From: Ensifer sp. PDNC004
Lineage (GTDB): Bacteria > Pseudomonadota > Alphaproteobacteria > Rhizobiales > Rhizobiaceae
Direction of reading: 5' to 3'
DNA length: 64,000 nucleotides
Assembly (NCBI RefSeq): GCF_016919405.1
Contig: NZ_CP070353.1
Span: forward strand, 806,001 to 870,000
Part shown: piece by piece, positions 54,121 through 63,756 of the stretch
How the letters are laid out: the number at the start of each line of letters is the position of its first letter
Position numbering within the stretch: position 1 is the first letter of the stretch
Made by a program: the position numbers and the translations under genes
Notes under the pieces: generated by a model
Seen by the model: the letters and a program-made list of their open reading frames with translations, nothing else
Databases searched by the model: none
Told to the model about the DNA's origin: nothing

Positions 54121-54375
54121 ATGAGTACAATCGATACAATTTGTTTGTCCCGCTCGGAGGCGAAGTCCGCAGGCTGCACCGGCGCATTGCTGGGTGGCGA
54201 CTATTCGGAAGAGCGCGAAAGCCTGCTGAAGCGTCTTTGGAGACTCTATTGCACGCTGGCTGCAAAGCGGCGCGGCCGGCTGGCGCTCGGGGAATTGAGT
54301 GAGTGGCAGCTCAAGGATATCGGCGTTTGCGAGAAAGACGCGCGCCAGGAATCGTCTGTCCCGTTCTGGCGCTAG
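54121..54375 (+). CDS. DUF1127 small protein
   Basis: The 84-residue protein ends in a typical YjiS-like DUF1127 domain: RGRLALGELSEWQLKDIGV and an Arg/Trp-rich tail. Short DUF1127 proteins in alphaproteobacteria affect sRNA turnover, phosphate uptake and motility, apparently by binding RNA. The N-terminal part is longer than in the smallest members. The ATG at 54121 has GGGG six bases upstream; an ATG at 54070 is in frame but has no ribosome site. It is divergent from the MocR gene. Confidence 0.85.
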   Translation: MSTIDTICLSRSEAKSAGCTGALLGGDYSEERESLLKRLWRLYCTLAAKRRGRLALGELSEWQLKDIGVCEKDARQESSVPFWR

Positions 54376-54408
54376 CCGATCGGGTCGGAACGACCGTCCG
54401 AAATGCAA

Positions 54409-54441
54409 AAGGACCGGCAACCTTGAAGTCAACCGGCCCTT
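54409..54441 (-). terminator. Terminator after the lipoprotein gene (minus strand)
   Basis: On the minus strand AAGGGCCGG pairs with CCGGTCCTT (one G-U pair), followed by TTTT. Confidence 0.65.
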
Positions 54442-54468
54442 GGATCAATTCGACACGTTCAGCTTGGG

Positions 54469-54876
54469 CTATTTGCAGCCCTGTCCGCCAGCAGCCCAGC
54501 GCTTGATGTCGGCGGCCATGCGCGTTCCCGTCGGTTCGCTCATCAGCGGCCCGAAGGCCTGCAGGCGGGCCGGATTGCCCTCGGCCTGAACGACGGCGAG
54601 GGGGCGTGCCTCGGGCGACTTGCGCGGGACAATCAGGATGCGCGGACGGCCGGAGAAGGAGTTGAGCTCGGGCGCCAGGCGATAGGACTTGAATTCGGCG
54701 TCACCCGACTTGAACCAGCAGCTGTTGGCACCGAGCGCCACGCGTTCCATGGTCGGCAGCGCCGCCGTGTTCGGGCTTGGTGCCGGCGGCTTCGGCGACT
54801 GGCACGAAGACAGAAGCACAAGACCGAAGGCCGTGCAGGCAAGGCCGGTCAGGCGTGCAGGGGCAAATGAAGGCAT
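54469..54876 (-). CDS. Predicted lipoprotein
   Basis: The 135-residue product from the ATG at 54876 has a lipoprotein signal: hydrophobic LACTAFGLVL then LSSC, with Cys near residue 25. The mature part is Pro-rich at first, then has NSCWFKSGDAEFKSYRLAPE and one C-terminal Cys (GQGCK), so a disulfide with the Cys in NSCW is possible. I do not recognise a family. Its frame is open slightly further upstream to a TTG. It separates purQ from the MocR gene by position. Confidence 0.85.
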   Translation of the reverse strand: MPSFAPARLTGLACTAFGLVLLSSCQSPKPPAPSPNTAALPTMERVALGANSCWFKSGDAEFKSYRLAPELNSFSGRPRILIVPRKSPEARPLAVVQAEGNPARLQAFGPLMSEPTGTRMAADIKRWAAGGQGCK

Positions 54877-54931
54877 CGACGGTCTCGCTCGCAAATGGGG
54901 ATGGGTCGAATGCCTTCTACCAGCCGGATGG

Positions 54932-55603
54932 TTAAGCGGCGATTACTTCGAGCGCAGACGCAAACAGTCCGCGACCGTCGGAACCGCCGTGGGCTGCTTC
55001 GATCAGGTTTTCCGGATGCGGCATCATGCCGAGCACGTTACCTTCAGCGTTCATGACGCCGGCGATATCGTTCATCGAACCGTTCGGGTTGGTGCCTTCA
55101 GCATAACGAAACACCACCTGGCCATTGCCTTCGATCGTCTTCAACGTCTCGGCATCGGCGAAGTAGTTGCCGTCGTGGTGGGCGACCGGCGAACGGATGA
55201 TCTGGCCCTTGGAGTAGGCACGGGTGAAGTCGGTATCGGCGTTGACAACTTCGAGCTTGATCTCGCGGCAGACGAATTTCAGCGAGGCATTGCGCATCAG
55301 CGCGCCGGGCAGGAGCCCCGCCTCGACGAGGATCTGGAAGCCGTTGCAGACGCCGAGAACCTTGACGCCCTTTTCCGCCTTGGCCTTGATCGCCTGCATG
55401 ACCGGCATGCGCGCAGCGATCGCGCCGCAGCGTAGGTAATCGCCATAGGAGAAGCCGCCGGGAATGACGATCAGATCGACATCCGGAATATCGGTTTCGG
55501 TCTGCCAGACGGTGACAGGCGCCTTGCCGGAGATCTTGGTGAGGGCCGCGATCATGTCGCGGTCGCGGTTGAGGCCCGGAAGCTGGACGACGGCTGACTT
55601 CAT
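54932..55603 (-). CDS. purQ: Phosphoribosylformylglycinamidine synthase, glutaminase subunit
   Basis: PurQ supplies ammonia from glutamine to PurL. The 223-residue class I amidotransferase has the nucleophile in [17 protein letters not shown] (Cys86) and the His/Glu of the triad in [11 protein letters not shown]. The N-terminal PGLNRDRDM and [11 protein letters not shown] are typical. It lies 168 bases after purS on the minus strand, with a hairpin between. Confidence 0.97.
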   Translation of the reverse strand: MKSAVVQLPGLNRDRDMIAALTKISGKAPVTVWQTETDIPDVDLIVIPGGFSYGDYLRCGAIAARMPVMQAIKAKAEKGVKVLGVCNGFQILVEAGLLPGALMRNASLKFVCREIKLEVVNADTDFTRAYSKGQIIRSPVAHHDGNYFADAETLKTIEGNGQVVFRYAEGTNPNGSMNDIAGVMNAEGNVLGMMPHPENLIEAAHGGSDGRGLFASALEVIAA

Positions 55604-55729
55604 ATCTCTGTCTCCGATACGGCAAGATCAATCTTGATGCCGCACTCCGGCGAGCCAGGCATCTGCTGCGACGATGGCAGCGGCGTTTCCCATGGGACCA
55701 GCGGCTGCTCCGGCATTTCGTAACGTCTG

Positions 55730-55753
55730 GTTCCGCGCCCAAAGGCGCGGAAC
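55730..55753. other. Hairpin between purS and purQ
   Basis: GTTCCGCGCC (55730-55739) pairs perfectly with GGCGCGGAAC (55744-55753) around CAAA, 19 bases after the purS stop. No T run follows, so it may be an mRNA processing or stability element, not a terminator. Confidence 0.6.
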
Positions 55754-55771
55754 GCCCCTTTTCCTGTAGGA

Positions 55772-56014
55772 TCAGGCGAAGGAGATGCTGTAGTTCTCGA
55801 TCACAGTGTTGGCGAGCAGCTTTTCGCACATGGCCTTGAGGTCTTCCTCGGCCTTGGCCTTGTCTGCGGATTCGATCTGCAGGTCGAAGACCTTGCCCTG
55901 GCGAACCTGGCCGATGCCGTCGAAGCCGAGCGCACCGAGCGCGCCTTCGATTGCCTTGCCCTGCGGATCGAGAACGCCGTTCTTCAGCGTCACGGTTACA
56001 CGTGCCTTGATCAC
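55772..56014 (-). CDS. purS: PurS subunit of FGAM synthase
   Basis: PurS bridges PurL and PurQ. The 80-residue protein fits the family length and fold: starts MIKARVTVTLKNGVLDPQGK, has LGFDGIGQVRQGKVFDL and the ANTVIENYSI end. It is 17 bases downstream of purC and heads into purQ, so purC-purS-purQ is a likely transcript. Confidence 0.97.
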   Translation of the reverse strand: MIKARVTVTLKNGVLDPQGKAIEGALGALGFDGIGQVRQGKVFDLQIESADKAKAEEDLKAMCEKLLANTVIENYSISFA

Positions 56015-56031
56015 TTTGATTTTCCCCGAAG

Positions 56032-56796
56032 TTACTTCACGAGAACCGGACCGGTGCCGCGCACGGGTTCGTTCTCATTCATGATGCCGAGACGGCGGGC
56101 GACTTCCTGATAGGCCTCGACGAGGCCGCCGAGGTCGCGGCGGAAACGGTCCTTGTCGAGCTTCTCGCGGGTCTCGATGTCCCAGAGACGGCAGCTGTCC
56201 GGCGAGATCTCGTCAGCAAGCACGATGCGCATCATGTCGCCTTCGAACAGGCGGCCGCACTCGATCTTGAAATCGACGAGCTGGATGCCGACGCCGAGGA
56301 ACAGGCCCGTGAGGAAGTCGTTGATGCGGATGGCGAGCGCCATGACGTCGTCGAGTTCCTGCGGGCTTGCCCAGCCGAACGCGGTGATGTGCTCTTCGGA
56401 GACCATCGGGTCTTCGAGCGCATCGGCCTTGTAGTAGAACTCGATGATCGAGCGGGGGAGGACCGTGCCTTCCTCGATGCCCAGACGCTTGGCCAGCGAG
56501 CCGGCGGCGACGTTGCGCACGACGATCTCAAGCGGGATGATCTCGACTTCCTTGATCAACTGCTCGCGCATGTTGAGGCGGCGGATGAAGTGCGTGGGGA
56601 TGCCGATCTTGTTGAGGTGCGTGAAGATGTACTCGGAAATCCGGTTGTTCAGCACACCCTTGCCGTCAATGACGTCGTGCTTTTTCTTGTTGAAGGCGGT
56701 CGCGTCGTCCTTGAAGAACTGGATGAGCGTGCCCGGCTCTGGACCCTCATAGAGGATCTTGGCCTTGCCCTCGTAGATACGGCGGCGACGATTCAT
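56032..56796 (-). CDS. purC: SAICAR synthetase
   Basis: PurC joins CAIR with aspartate using ATP. The 254-residue protein has [15 protein letters not shown] at the N-terminus, [19 protein letters not shown], and the signatures [12 protein letters not shown] and [10 protein letters not shown] (with [14 protein letters not shown]). The ATG at 56796 is the first that fits the family. It is the first gene of the purC-purS-purQ set and is divergent from the ATPase inhibitor gene. Confidence 0.98.
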   Translation of the reverse strand: MNRRRRIYEGKAKILYEGPEPGTLIQFFKDDATAFNKKKHDVIDGKGVLNNRISEYIFTHLNKIGIPTHFIRRLNMREQLIKEVEIIPLEIVVRNVAAGSLAKRLGIEEGTVLPRSIIEFYYKADALEDPMVSEEHITAFGWASPQELDDVMALAIRINDFLTGLFLGVGIQLVDFKIECGRLFEGDMMRIVLADEISPDSCRLWDIETREKLDKDRFRRDLGGLVEAYQEVARRLGIMNENEPVRGTGPVLVK

Positions 56797-57128
56797 GGAT
56801 TTTGTCTCTGTAGTTGTTGGCGCTCTCGGGACGCGCGTGGAACATCTCTCGGGGTCCATAGCCGAAAAGAACCGATTTCACAATCGGCGTATCTGCCCGT
56901 TCCCCTGATTTGCATGGGGCGCCGCGCGCCTTCTCAAAGTGCGCCAAGGTTGCTGCCGCCTCACGAAGCGGCGATGTCCTGATCCTTGATCAAATGCGAT
57001 CTGAGGAACCGCACAAAGGGTAACATGAAAGTCATCAAACCGGAAAAGTTCACATTGCAGTTTGACCCGCGTTTTGATTTATGGCGATAAACTGATTTCA
57101 GACATGGAATTCTCAGGGAGATTGAGTG
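56797..57128. other. Divergent promoter region of purC and the DUF1476 gene
   Basis: The 332 bases have no gene. I find no clear -35/-10 pair and no purine riboswitch or PUR-box that I can defend. Confidence 0.55.
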
Positions 57129-57443
57129 ATGACGTCGATGCAGGATCGCGAAAAGGCCTTCGAAGCAAAGTTTGCGATGGACGAAGAGCTGAGGTTCAAG
57201 GCTGAAGCGCGTCGCAACAAGCTGCTCGGCCTGTGGGCCGCCGGCCTGCTCGGCAAGGCCGACGCCGACGCCTATGCCAGCGAAGTGGTGGCTGCAGATT
57301 TCGAAGAAGCCGGCCATGAAGATGTCGTTCGCAAGATCAAGGCGGATTTCGATGCGGCAGGCGTTGCCCAGAGCGAGGAGCAGATCCGCGTGCGGATGCT
57401 CGAACTGCTCGGCGAAGCCGTCCAGCAGCTGCAGAGCAAGTAA
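57129..57443 (+). CDS. DUF1476 protein, F1-ATPase zeta inhibitor type
   Basis: DUF1476 proteins are the zeta subunits of alphaproteobacterial F1Fo-ATPase; in Paracoccus the protein blocks ATP hydrolysis with its N-terminal helix. The 104-residue product has the characteristic start MTSMQDREKAFEAKFAMDEE and ARRNKLLGLWAA, then EEAGHEDVVRKIKADF. The ATG at 57129 is preceded by GGGAG about ten bases away; an ATG at 57138 is also possible. No atp gene is nearby, as is usual for this gene. In rhizobia the inhibition appears weaker than in Paracoccus, from published family comparisons. Confidence 0.9.
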   Translation: MTSMQDREKAFEAKFAMDEELRFKAEARRNKLLGLWAAGLLGKADADAYASEVVAADFEEAGHEDVVRKIKADFDAAGVAQSEEQIRVRMLELLGEAVQQLQSK

Positions 57444-57475
57444 GGCGAAAGGCTGTTGCCAGATCGATTGAAGCG

Positions 57476-57505
57476 CCGCCCGTCCTTCTGGCCGGGCGGT
57501 TTTTA
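57476..57505 (+). terminator. Terminator after the DUF1476 gene
   Basis: CCGCCCG (57476-57482) pairs with CGGGCGG (57493-57499), then TTTTTATTT. It overlaps the 3' end of the convergent GGDEF-EAL gene. Confidence 0.82.
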
Positions 57506-60025
57506 TTTGTCCGGACCGCCGAACACCGGCTTCCACCCGCGGCGCAAGCGCTGCTCCAGCTCCAGCCGGTCCATCGGCCGCGCAAGCGCGTAGCCCTGCA
57601 GCACGTCGCAGCCGAGATCCCGCAGCATCGCCGCATGCTCCCAGGTCTCCACGCCTTCACCGACGACCGCGATGTTGAGCGAGTGGCCGATGTCGATGAT
57701 CGCCCGCACCAGCTTTGCCTGCTTGGCGCTTTCGGTCATCGGGCCGACGAGCGCCCTGTCGATCTTGAGCCGGGCCGGATTGAGGTTGAGCAGGCCGATG
57801 ATCGAAGCATGGCCGGTGCCGAAATCGTCGATTTCGATTTCGATGCCGAGGTCGCCGAGCGCCGAAATGGTCTCGGCGATTTCGTCTTCCGGATCATCGA
57901 GGAAGATCGACTCGAGCAGCTCGAAAGAAAGGATGCCCGGCGGGATCCGCATGTCGCGCAGATCAGCGATCAACCCCGGATCGCGCAGCCGCGGCGACGA
58001 CATGTTGACCGAGATCTTGGGAACCCCGAGCCCTTCCTTCTGCCAGGACTGAAAGTCGCGATAGGCGAGCTCGACCACCTTCCTGTCGATCGCCGGCAGG
58101 ACGTTGATCTCCTCGGCCACCTTCAGGAAATGGAAGGGGGCGAGAATGCCTCGCTCCGGGTGGTTCCACCGCACCAGTGCCTCGACGCCGGATATCTCCA
58201 GCGAGCGCGCATGGAACTGGGGTTGGTAGTAAACCGTAAACTGCCCTTCCTCGATCGCCTGGCGAATGTCGTCACCGATGCGCTTGGCATTGAGGATCTG
58301 GGTTTGAATGAGTTCGGAAAACACCTCGACGCGATCACGTCCGACGCTCTTTGCCCGATAGAGGGCGATGTCGGCATTCATCAGCAGCTGTTTGGCTTCG
58401 AAGTCTTCGCCGCCTCTAAAAGCGATGCCGATGCTTGCACCCAGGCGGCAGAGTTGACCGTCATAGGGGATGGGGCGGCGGAAGGCATGGACGATGCGCT
58501 CGGCAAGCTCGGTCAGTTGCGGCAGGTCGCGGTCGCGGCGGCAGAGGATGACGAACTCGTCACCGCCGATGCGGGCGATGAAATCGTCGTGGCGGGCGTG
58601 CGCGCGCAGGATCGCGGCCGCATGCGTCAGCATGGCGTCGCCGGCCTGGTGGCCGAGCGTGTCGTTGATCTGCTTGAAGCGGTCGAGATCGATATGCAGG
58701 ATCGCGTTGACGGCGACATTCTCCGTCAGCATCTGATCCAGGTAACGACGGTTGGGCAGGTCGGTCAGGTAGTCGTGCAGCGCGTTGTACTCGATCCGGA
58801 TCCGGGCCTGCTCGAGTTCACGGTTGCGCGCTTCGGCCGATGCCTTCGCCTGGCGCAACTCTTCCTGCAGCGCAATGTCTTCCGTGACGTCCCAGTTGGC
58901 GCCGATAAGCTTGCGTGTGCCGAGATGATCGACATAGGTCGCCGCATTCGAACGGATGTGGCGGACCGCCCCATCCGGACGCACGATGCGGAAGGCGTTG
59001 GCGTAGGGCTTTCCCGAGGCGATGCCTTCATTGGTTCTGGCAATGACGGCGTCGCGGTCGTCAGGGTGCAGGCAGTTTTCCCAGGCCTCCGAGGTCGGCG
59101 CGCCATCAGCGGGGTCGAGACCATAGATCTCGAACATGCGCTCGTCCCAGTCGTCGCGCAGCACATCGAGATTGAAATCGAACACGCCGATCTTCGACAC
59201 GCCGAGCGCCAGCCTCAGGCGGCGGGAGACTTCCTCTAGCCGCGCCTCGGCCTCCTTGCGGGCGGTGATGTCGGTATCCGTCCCGATGATGCGGCTCGGC
59301 CTGCCGTCCGGCCAGTAGGCAACGGAGGCGCCGCGGCTTTCGATCCAGATCCAGTGACCGTCGGCGTGGCGCTCCCGATACTCGAAGGTGTTGAAGATCG
59401 CTTCGCCGGAATCCTGCCGCTCGATGGCCGCACGCACATGCGCATGGTCGTCGGGGTGAACGTTCTGGATCCAGTTTTCGAGCGTACCGTCGACCTGGGC
59501 ATCTTCGGGCAGGCCGCGAAGCCGCCTCCAGGTGGCCGAATAAAACAGGTCTCCGGTTTCGAAGTCGTGATCCCATACGCCCTCAAGCGCGCCGTCGAGG
59601 GCATATTTCCAGCGGGTCTCGTCGTTGCGCAACCCGGCGATCTCGTTGACGAAATCGTCGGCCGGCAACATCAGCAGCAGCGAGGCGGCTTCATCGCCAA
59701 ACAGCACCGGCGAACAGGCAACGAGCATCGGCGCGGAGCGGCTGTAGCCGAGGAAATGGATCGTCTCGGCGACCGCCGACGTTGCGCGCGGCGGCACACG
59801 CGGCCGATCCTCGTCCGCCACGAAGTCGCTCAGAAAGGCGTGTCGCAACTGTGAAAGCGTGCGGCCGAACACGTCGCAGGCGCGGGCGTTGGCAGCCAGT
59901 ATCCGTCCGTGCGCATCGACAATGACGGCGCCTGCCGGCAACCGTTCCAGGGTGGCCTGCGTCAGAGCATCCGGATGCGCCGGTGCGTTTTGCGCACCTT
60001 TGGTGAGACGTTCGTCTACGGCCAC
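57503..60025 (-). CDS. PAS-GGDEF-EAL cyclic-di-GMP protein
   Basis: The 840-residue soluble protein has three PAS domains (about 20-130, 140-265 with its PAC motif RHADGHWIWIESRG, and 275-395), a GGDEF domain (about 415-580) with intact RIGGDEFVIL, and an EAL domain (about 590-835) with GVEALVRWNHPERG, SFELLES, IEIDDFGTGH and VVGEGVET. Both catalytic sets look complete, so it may make, cleave or switch between them. No membrane helix is seen. The start is probably the GTG at 60025; no ATG fits. Sensing is presumably through the PAS domains. It shares this window with a PilZ effector and CckA, both c-di-GMP targets. Confidence 0.93.
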   Translation of the reverse strand: MAVDERLTKGAQNAPAHPDALTQATLERLPAGAVIVDAHGRILAANARACDVFGRTLSQLRHAFLSDFVADEDRPRVPPRATSAVAETIHFLGYSRSAPMLVACSPVLFGDEAASLLLMLPADDFVNEIAGLRNDETRWKYALDGALEGVWDHDFETGDLFYSATWRRLRGLPEDAQVDGTLENWIQNVHPDDHAHVRAAIERQDSGEAIFNTFEYRERHADGHWIWIESRGASVAYWPDGRPSRIIGTDTDITARKEAEARLEEVSRRLRLALGVSKIGVFDFNLDVLRDDWDERMFEIYGLDPADGAPTSEAWENCLHPDDRDAVIARTNEGIASGKPYANAFRIVRPDGAVRHIRSNAATYVDHLGTRKLIGANWDVTEDIALQEELRQAKASAEARNRELEQARIRIEYNALHDYLTDLPNRRYLDQMLTENVAVNAILHIDLDRFKQINDTLGHQAGDAMLTHAAAILRAHARHDDFIARIGGDEFVILCRRDRDLPQLTELAERIVHAFRRPIPYDGQLCRLGASIGIAFRGGEDFEAKQLLMNADIALYRAKSVGRDRVEVFSELIQTQILNAKRIGDDIRQAIEEGQFTVYYQPQFHARSLEISGVEALVRWNHPERGILAPFHFLKVAEEINVLPAIDRKVVELAYRDFQSWQKEGLGVPKISVNMSSPRLRDPGLIADLRDMRIPPGILSFELLESIFLDDPEDEIAETISALGDLGIEIEIDDFGTGHASIIGLLNLNPARLKIDRALVGPMTESAKQAKLVRAIIDIGHSLNIAVVGEGVETWEHAAMLRDLGCDVLQGYALARPMDRLELEQRLRRGWKPVFGGPDK

Positions 60026-60203
60026 TTCCCATGTCCAGTATCTGCGGCCGGGCAACCAAAAGGAAGGATCCGGTCAATGCGGGCACAGATCAAGGTTCGA
60101 CAGCGCTCGGCTCCATCATGAGACGAGTCGCGTCATGCCGGCGATGATGACCGCGGACAATGAACGTCGGATTAATATGGCCGCAACAGGTGGCCGCGGC
60201 GCG

Positions 60204-60758
60204 TCAGGGTTTAAGCCGGCTCAGGAACTGGGCAAACACCATCGTGCCCTCAGGCCACGGCCCATGGCCGGACTCGGTGTTGATGTGACCGGATTCTCCG
60301 GCATCGACGAGCAGCGAACCCCAGGCGTTGGCGATGTCGTCCGCATGCTCGTAGGAACCGAAGGGATCGTTGCGGCTGGCGACCATCAAGGACGGGAAGG
60401 GAAGCGGATCGCGCGGATAGGGGCCGAAGGTCATCAGATGCTTCGGACGGATCGCCGGATTGGCAACATCGGGCGGGGCCACCAGGAATGCACCGGCAAT
60501 CGGCTTCTTGAAATGGGGCAGGGCGTGGATGGCCGTCGCAACGCCCAGCGAATGGGCGACGATGACAACCGGCTTTTCCGACGCATTGACCTCGTCGACC
60601 ATGCGCGCCACCCAATCGTCGCGGACGGGCTTTGCCCACTCCGCCTGCTCGACGCGGCGTGCGGTCGACATCTTGCGCTCCCAGCGCGTCTGCCAGTGCT
60701 CCGGTCCGGAGTTGGTGTAACCTGGAACGATGAGGATATGGGCGTCGGAAACTTTCAT
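60204..60758 (-). CDS. RBBP9/YdeN-like serine hydrolase
   Basis: The 184-residue alpha/beta hydrolase matches the RBBP9/YdeN family. Starts HILIVPGYTNSGPEHWQTRW, has the nucleophile in IVAHSLGVATAIHAL (Ser70), an acid residue in ASRNDPFGSYEHAD, and the catalytic His in GESGHINTESGHGPWPEG. Substrate is unknown; family members are small soluble esterases of unclear role. It is divergent from the DUF2189 gene. Confidence 0.9.
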   Translation of the reverse strand: MKVSDAHILIVPGYTNSGPEHWQTRWERKMSTARRVEQAEWAKPVRDDWVARMVDEVNASEKPVVIVAHSLGVATAIHALPHFKKPIAGAFLVAPPDVANPAIRPKHLMTFGPYPRDPLPFPSLMVASRNDPFGSYEHADDIANAWGSLLVDAGESGHINTESGHGPWPEGTMVFAQFLSRLKP

Positions 60759-61019
60759 GGTGGCCGCGATGTGGCGCTGAAAGGCGCGGAAGTCAAGGCC
60801 TGCGGCCCAACCCGTTCACCACGGCCCAGGCAACGCCCATGGCGGCGTGCCTGACCGGGCCGATGTTTCGCGTTCCAGGCGGCCGCTTAACGTGGCGAGA
60901 GGCGGCAGGCGACAGCGGTCGCATTTTCTGTATAATCGAACGGACGGTCGCGGATGGTGCGGCTTGGTTCGCCGTATCTCTGTTCCGTGGCCGCTCTGGT
61001 TCGTTGAGGAGTGTGAGCC

Positions 61020-61835
61020 ATGACAACATTCCATGTCCTGTCGGGAGCGGACGCGAGTGTCGCCCATCCCGGAATAAAAAAGATTGGCGTCGCGGATGTA
61101 TTCGACGCGTTACGCTTAGGCTTTGACGATTTTCGCGAGAAACCATCGCACTACGTCTTTCTTTGCCTGATCTACCCGATAGCCGGTGTCGTTCTGATCA
61201 CCTGGAGCGCCGGCGCCAACATGCTGCCGCTGCTTTATCCTCTTGTCTCCGGCTTCGCGCTGATCGGCCCGGTCGCTGCTATCGGCCTTTACGAGATCAG
61301 CCGACGGCGAGAACTCGGCATGGACTACTCCTGGCCACACGCGCTTCGCCTGCACCGCTCTCCGGCGCTGCCGTCGATCATGGCCGTCGCCGCCATGCTG
61401 TTCGTTGTCTTCATCATCTGGCTGCTGGTCGCCCAGGCGCTCTATGTGCAGATCTTCGGGGCGGAACCACCGGATTCGATCGCGGCCTTCTGGAACGGTA
61501 TCGTCGGCACTGACCAGGGCTGGAACCTGATCCTCGTCGGCAACGCCGTCGGCTTCGTCTTCGCCGTCATCGTTCTGTCGACATCCGTCGTGTCGTTCCC
61601 GTTGCTGATCGATCGTGACGTCGGCGCCGTGTCGGCGGTCGAGACGTCCATCCGCGCAACGCTCGTCAACCCGGTGCCCGTCGCCGTCTGGGGTTTCATC
61701 ATCGCTGCCGGTCTGGTCATCGGCTCGATCCCGGTCTTCGTCGGCCTCGCCGTCATCATGCCGATCTTCGGACACGCCACCTGGCACCTCTATCGCAAGA
61801 TGGTGGAACCCGGTCCGCGCGCGCGGTCACACTGA
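61020..61835 (+). CDS. DUF2189 integral membrane protein
   Basis: The 271-residue protein has about six membrane helices (e.g. IYPIAGVVLITWSAG, VAAMLFVVFIIWLLVA, GFVFAVIVLSTSVVSF, WGFIIAAGLVIGSIPVFVGL) and the typical DUF2189 N-terminal segment VFDALRLGFDDFREKPSHY. The family often lies next to cytochrome c oxidase genes, but not here, and its role is unknown. GGAG lies nine bases before the ATG. A terminator follows. Confidence 0.88.
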   Translation: MTTFHVLSGADASVAHPGIKKIGVADVFDALRLGFDDFREKPSHYVFLCLIYPIAGVVLITWSAGANMLPLLYPLVSGFALIGPVAAIGLYEISRRRELGMDYSWPHALRLHRSPALPSIMAVAAMLFVVFIIWLLVAQALYVQIFGAEPPDSIAAFWNGIVGTDQGWNLILVGNAVGFVFAVIVLSTSVVSFPLLIDRDVGAVSAVETSIRATLVNPVPVAVWGFIIAAGLVIGSIPVFVGLAVIMPIFGHATWHLYRKMVEPGPRARSH

Positions 61836-61871
61836 TCGCTGACAACCGAAGGCAGGATAACCGCTCAACGG

Positions 61872-61908
61872 AAAAAGCGCCGCATGTCGATCGACTTGCG
61901 GCGCCTTT
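61872..61908. terminator. Terminator between DUF2189 and PilZ genes
   Basis: GCGCCGCATGTCGA pairs with TCGACTTGCGGCGC with one mismatch, and A/T runs lie on both sides. It can serve both convergent genes. Confidence 0.8.
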
Positions 61909-61932
61909 GGCGTGCTTGCCGAGATGCCCGGC

Positions 61933-62238
61933 CTAGCGAAAGTGCTTGTAATAGGATGAGATCTGCGCCGCCGTGTTGGACGACAGGTTGAGCTTGATGC
62001 CGATCTTGTCACCGCGATACCAGCGGACCATGCCGGTCAGGAAGCCGAGCTCCTCGCTTCTGATCGTCACTTCCTGTCCCGTCTTGGCGCCGATGTCGAA
62101 GAGCAGCTGAAAGCAGATGCCCTCGGCTGAGAGGTCCTTGACGATGCCGCTGCTGGAGCCGGACTTGACGGTCACCGTACCTGTAATTTTCGTTTGCGTG
62201 CGCTGCGTCGCCCGTTCGACACTGTCTTTGTAGGCCAT
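61933..62238 (-). CDS. PilZ domain protein
   Basis: The 101-residue protein is a single PilZ domain, a receptor for cyclic-di-GMP. The RxxxR motif is seen in ERATQRTQ near residue 10, the D/NxSxxG motif in KDLSAEGI, and the conserved end in GDKIGIKL. The ATG at 62238 has GAGGA about five bases upstream; the frame is open further upstream without matching features. It could act as an adaptor for motility or envelope processes. The GGDEF-EAL protein 2 kb away is a possible signal source. Confidence 0.9.
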   Translation of the reverse strand: MAYKDSVERATQRTQTKITGTVTVKSGSSSGIVKDLSAEGICFQLLFDIGAKTGQEVTIRSEELGFLTGMVRWYRGDKIGIKLNLSSNTAAQISSYYKHFR

Positions 62239-62308
62239 GCGATCCTCAGAACCTGGATTGACAGACCCTGAGCTTTGCACGCAATGCGTGAATTTCCTGC
62301 TAACGCAA

Positions 62309-62346
62309 ATGCCCGCATTCGAGCGATGTGCTCCAAATGCGGGCAT
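62309..62346 (-). terminator. Long inverted repeat after purB
   Basis: ATGCCCGCATT (62309-62319) and AATGCGGGCAT (62336-62346) form a perfect 11-base stem with a 16-base loop, followed by ATTTGCG on the minus strand. It probably ends purB. Confidence 0.5.
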
Positions 62347-62391
62347 GGCAACAAAACCAAAGGCCTACCGCCGTCCGCTCAGCGCGGAACC

Positions 62392-63693
<1,302 letters not shown>

Positions 63694-63756
63694 GGGCTTA
63701 AGCTTTCGTCGTCAGTGGAGGGATGGCCGTGCCTCTAGCAAAGATAGCCACGAAGC

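Noticed and set aside
54928..54935. ATGGTTAA (CtrA half-site) at the purQ stop codon
   Set aside because: It includes the stop codon at the end of purQ and lies away from any promoter position; likely chance.
56797..57128. Purine riboswitch upstream of purC
   Set aside because: No three-way junction with the paired loops is visible by eye, and such riboswitches are not expected for rhizobial pur genes.
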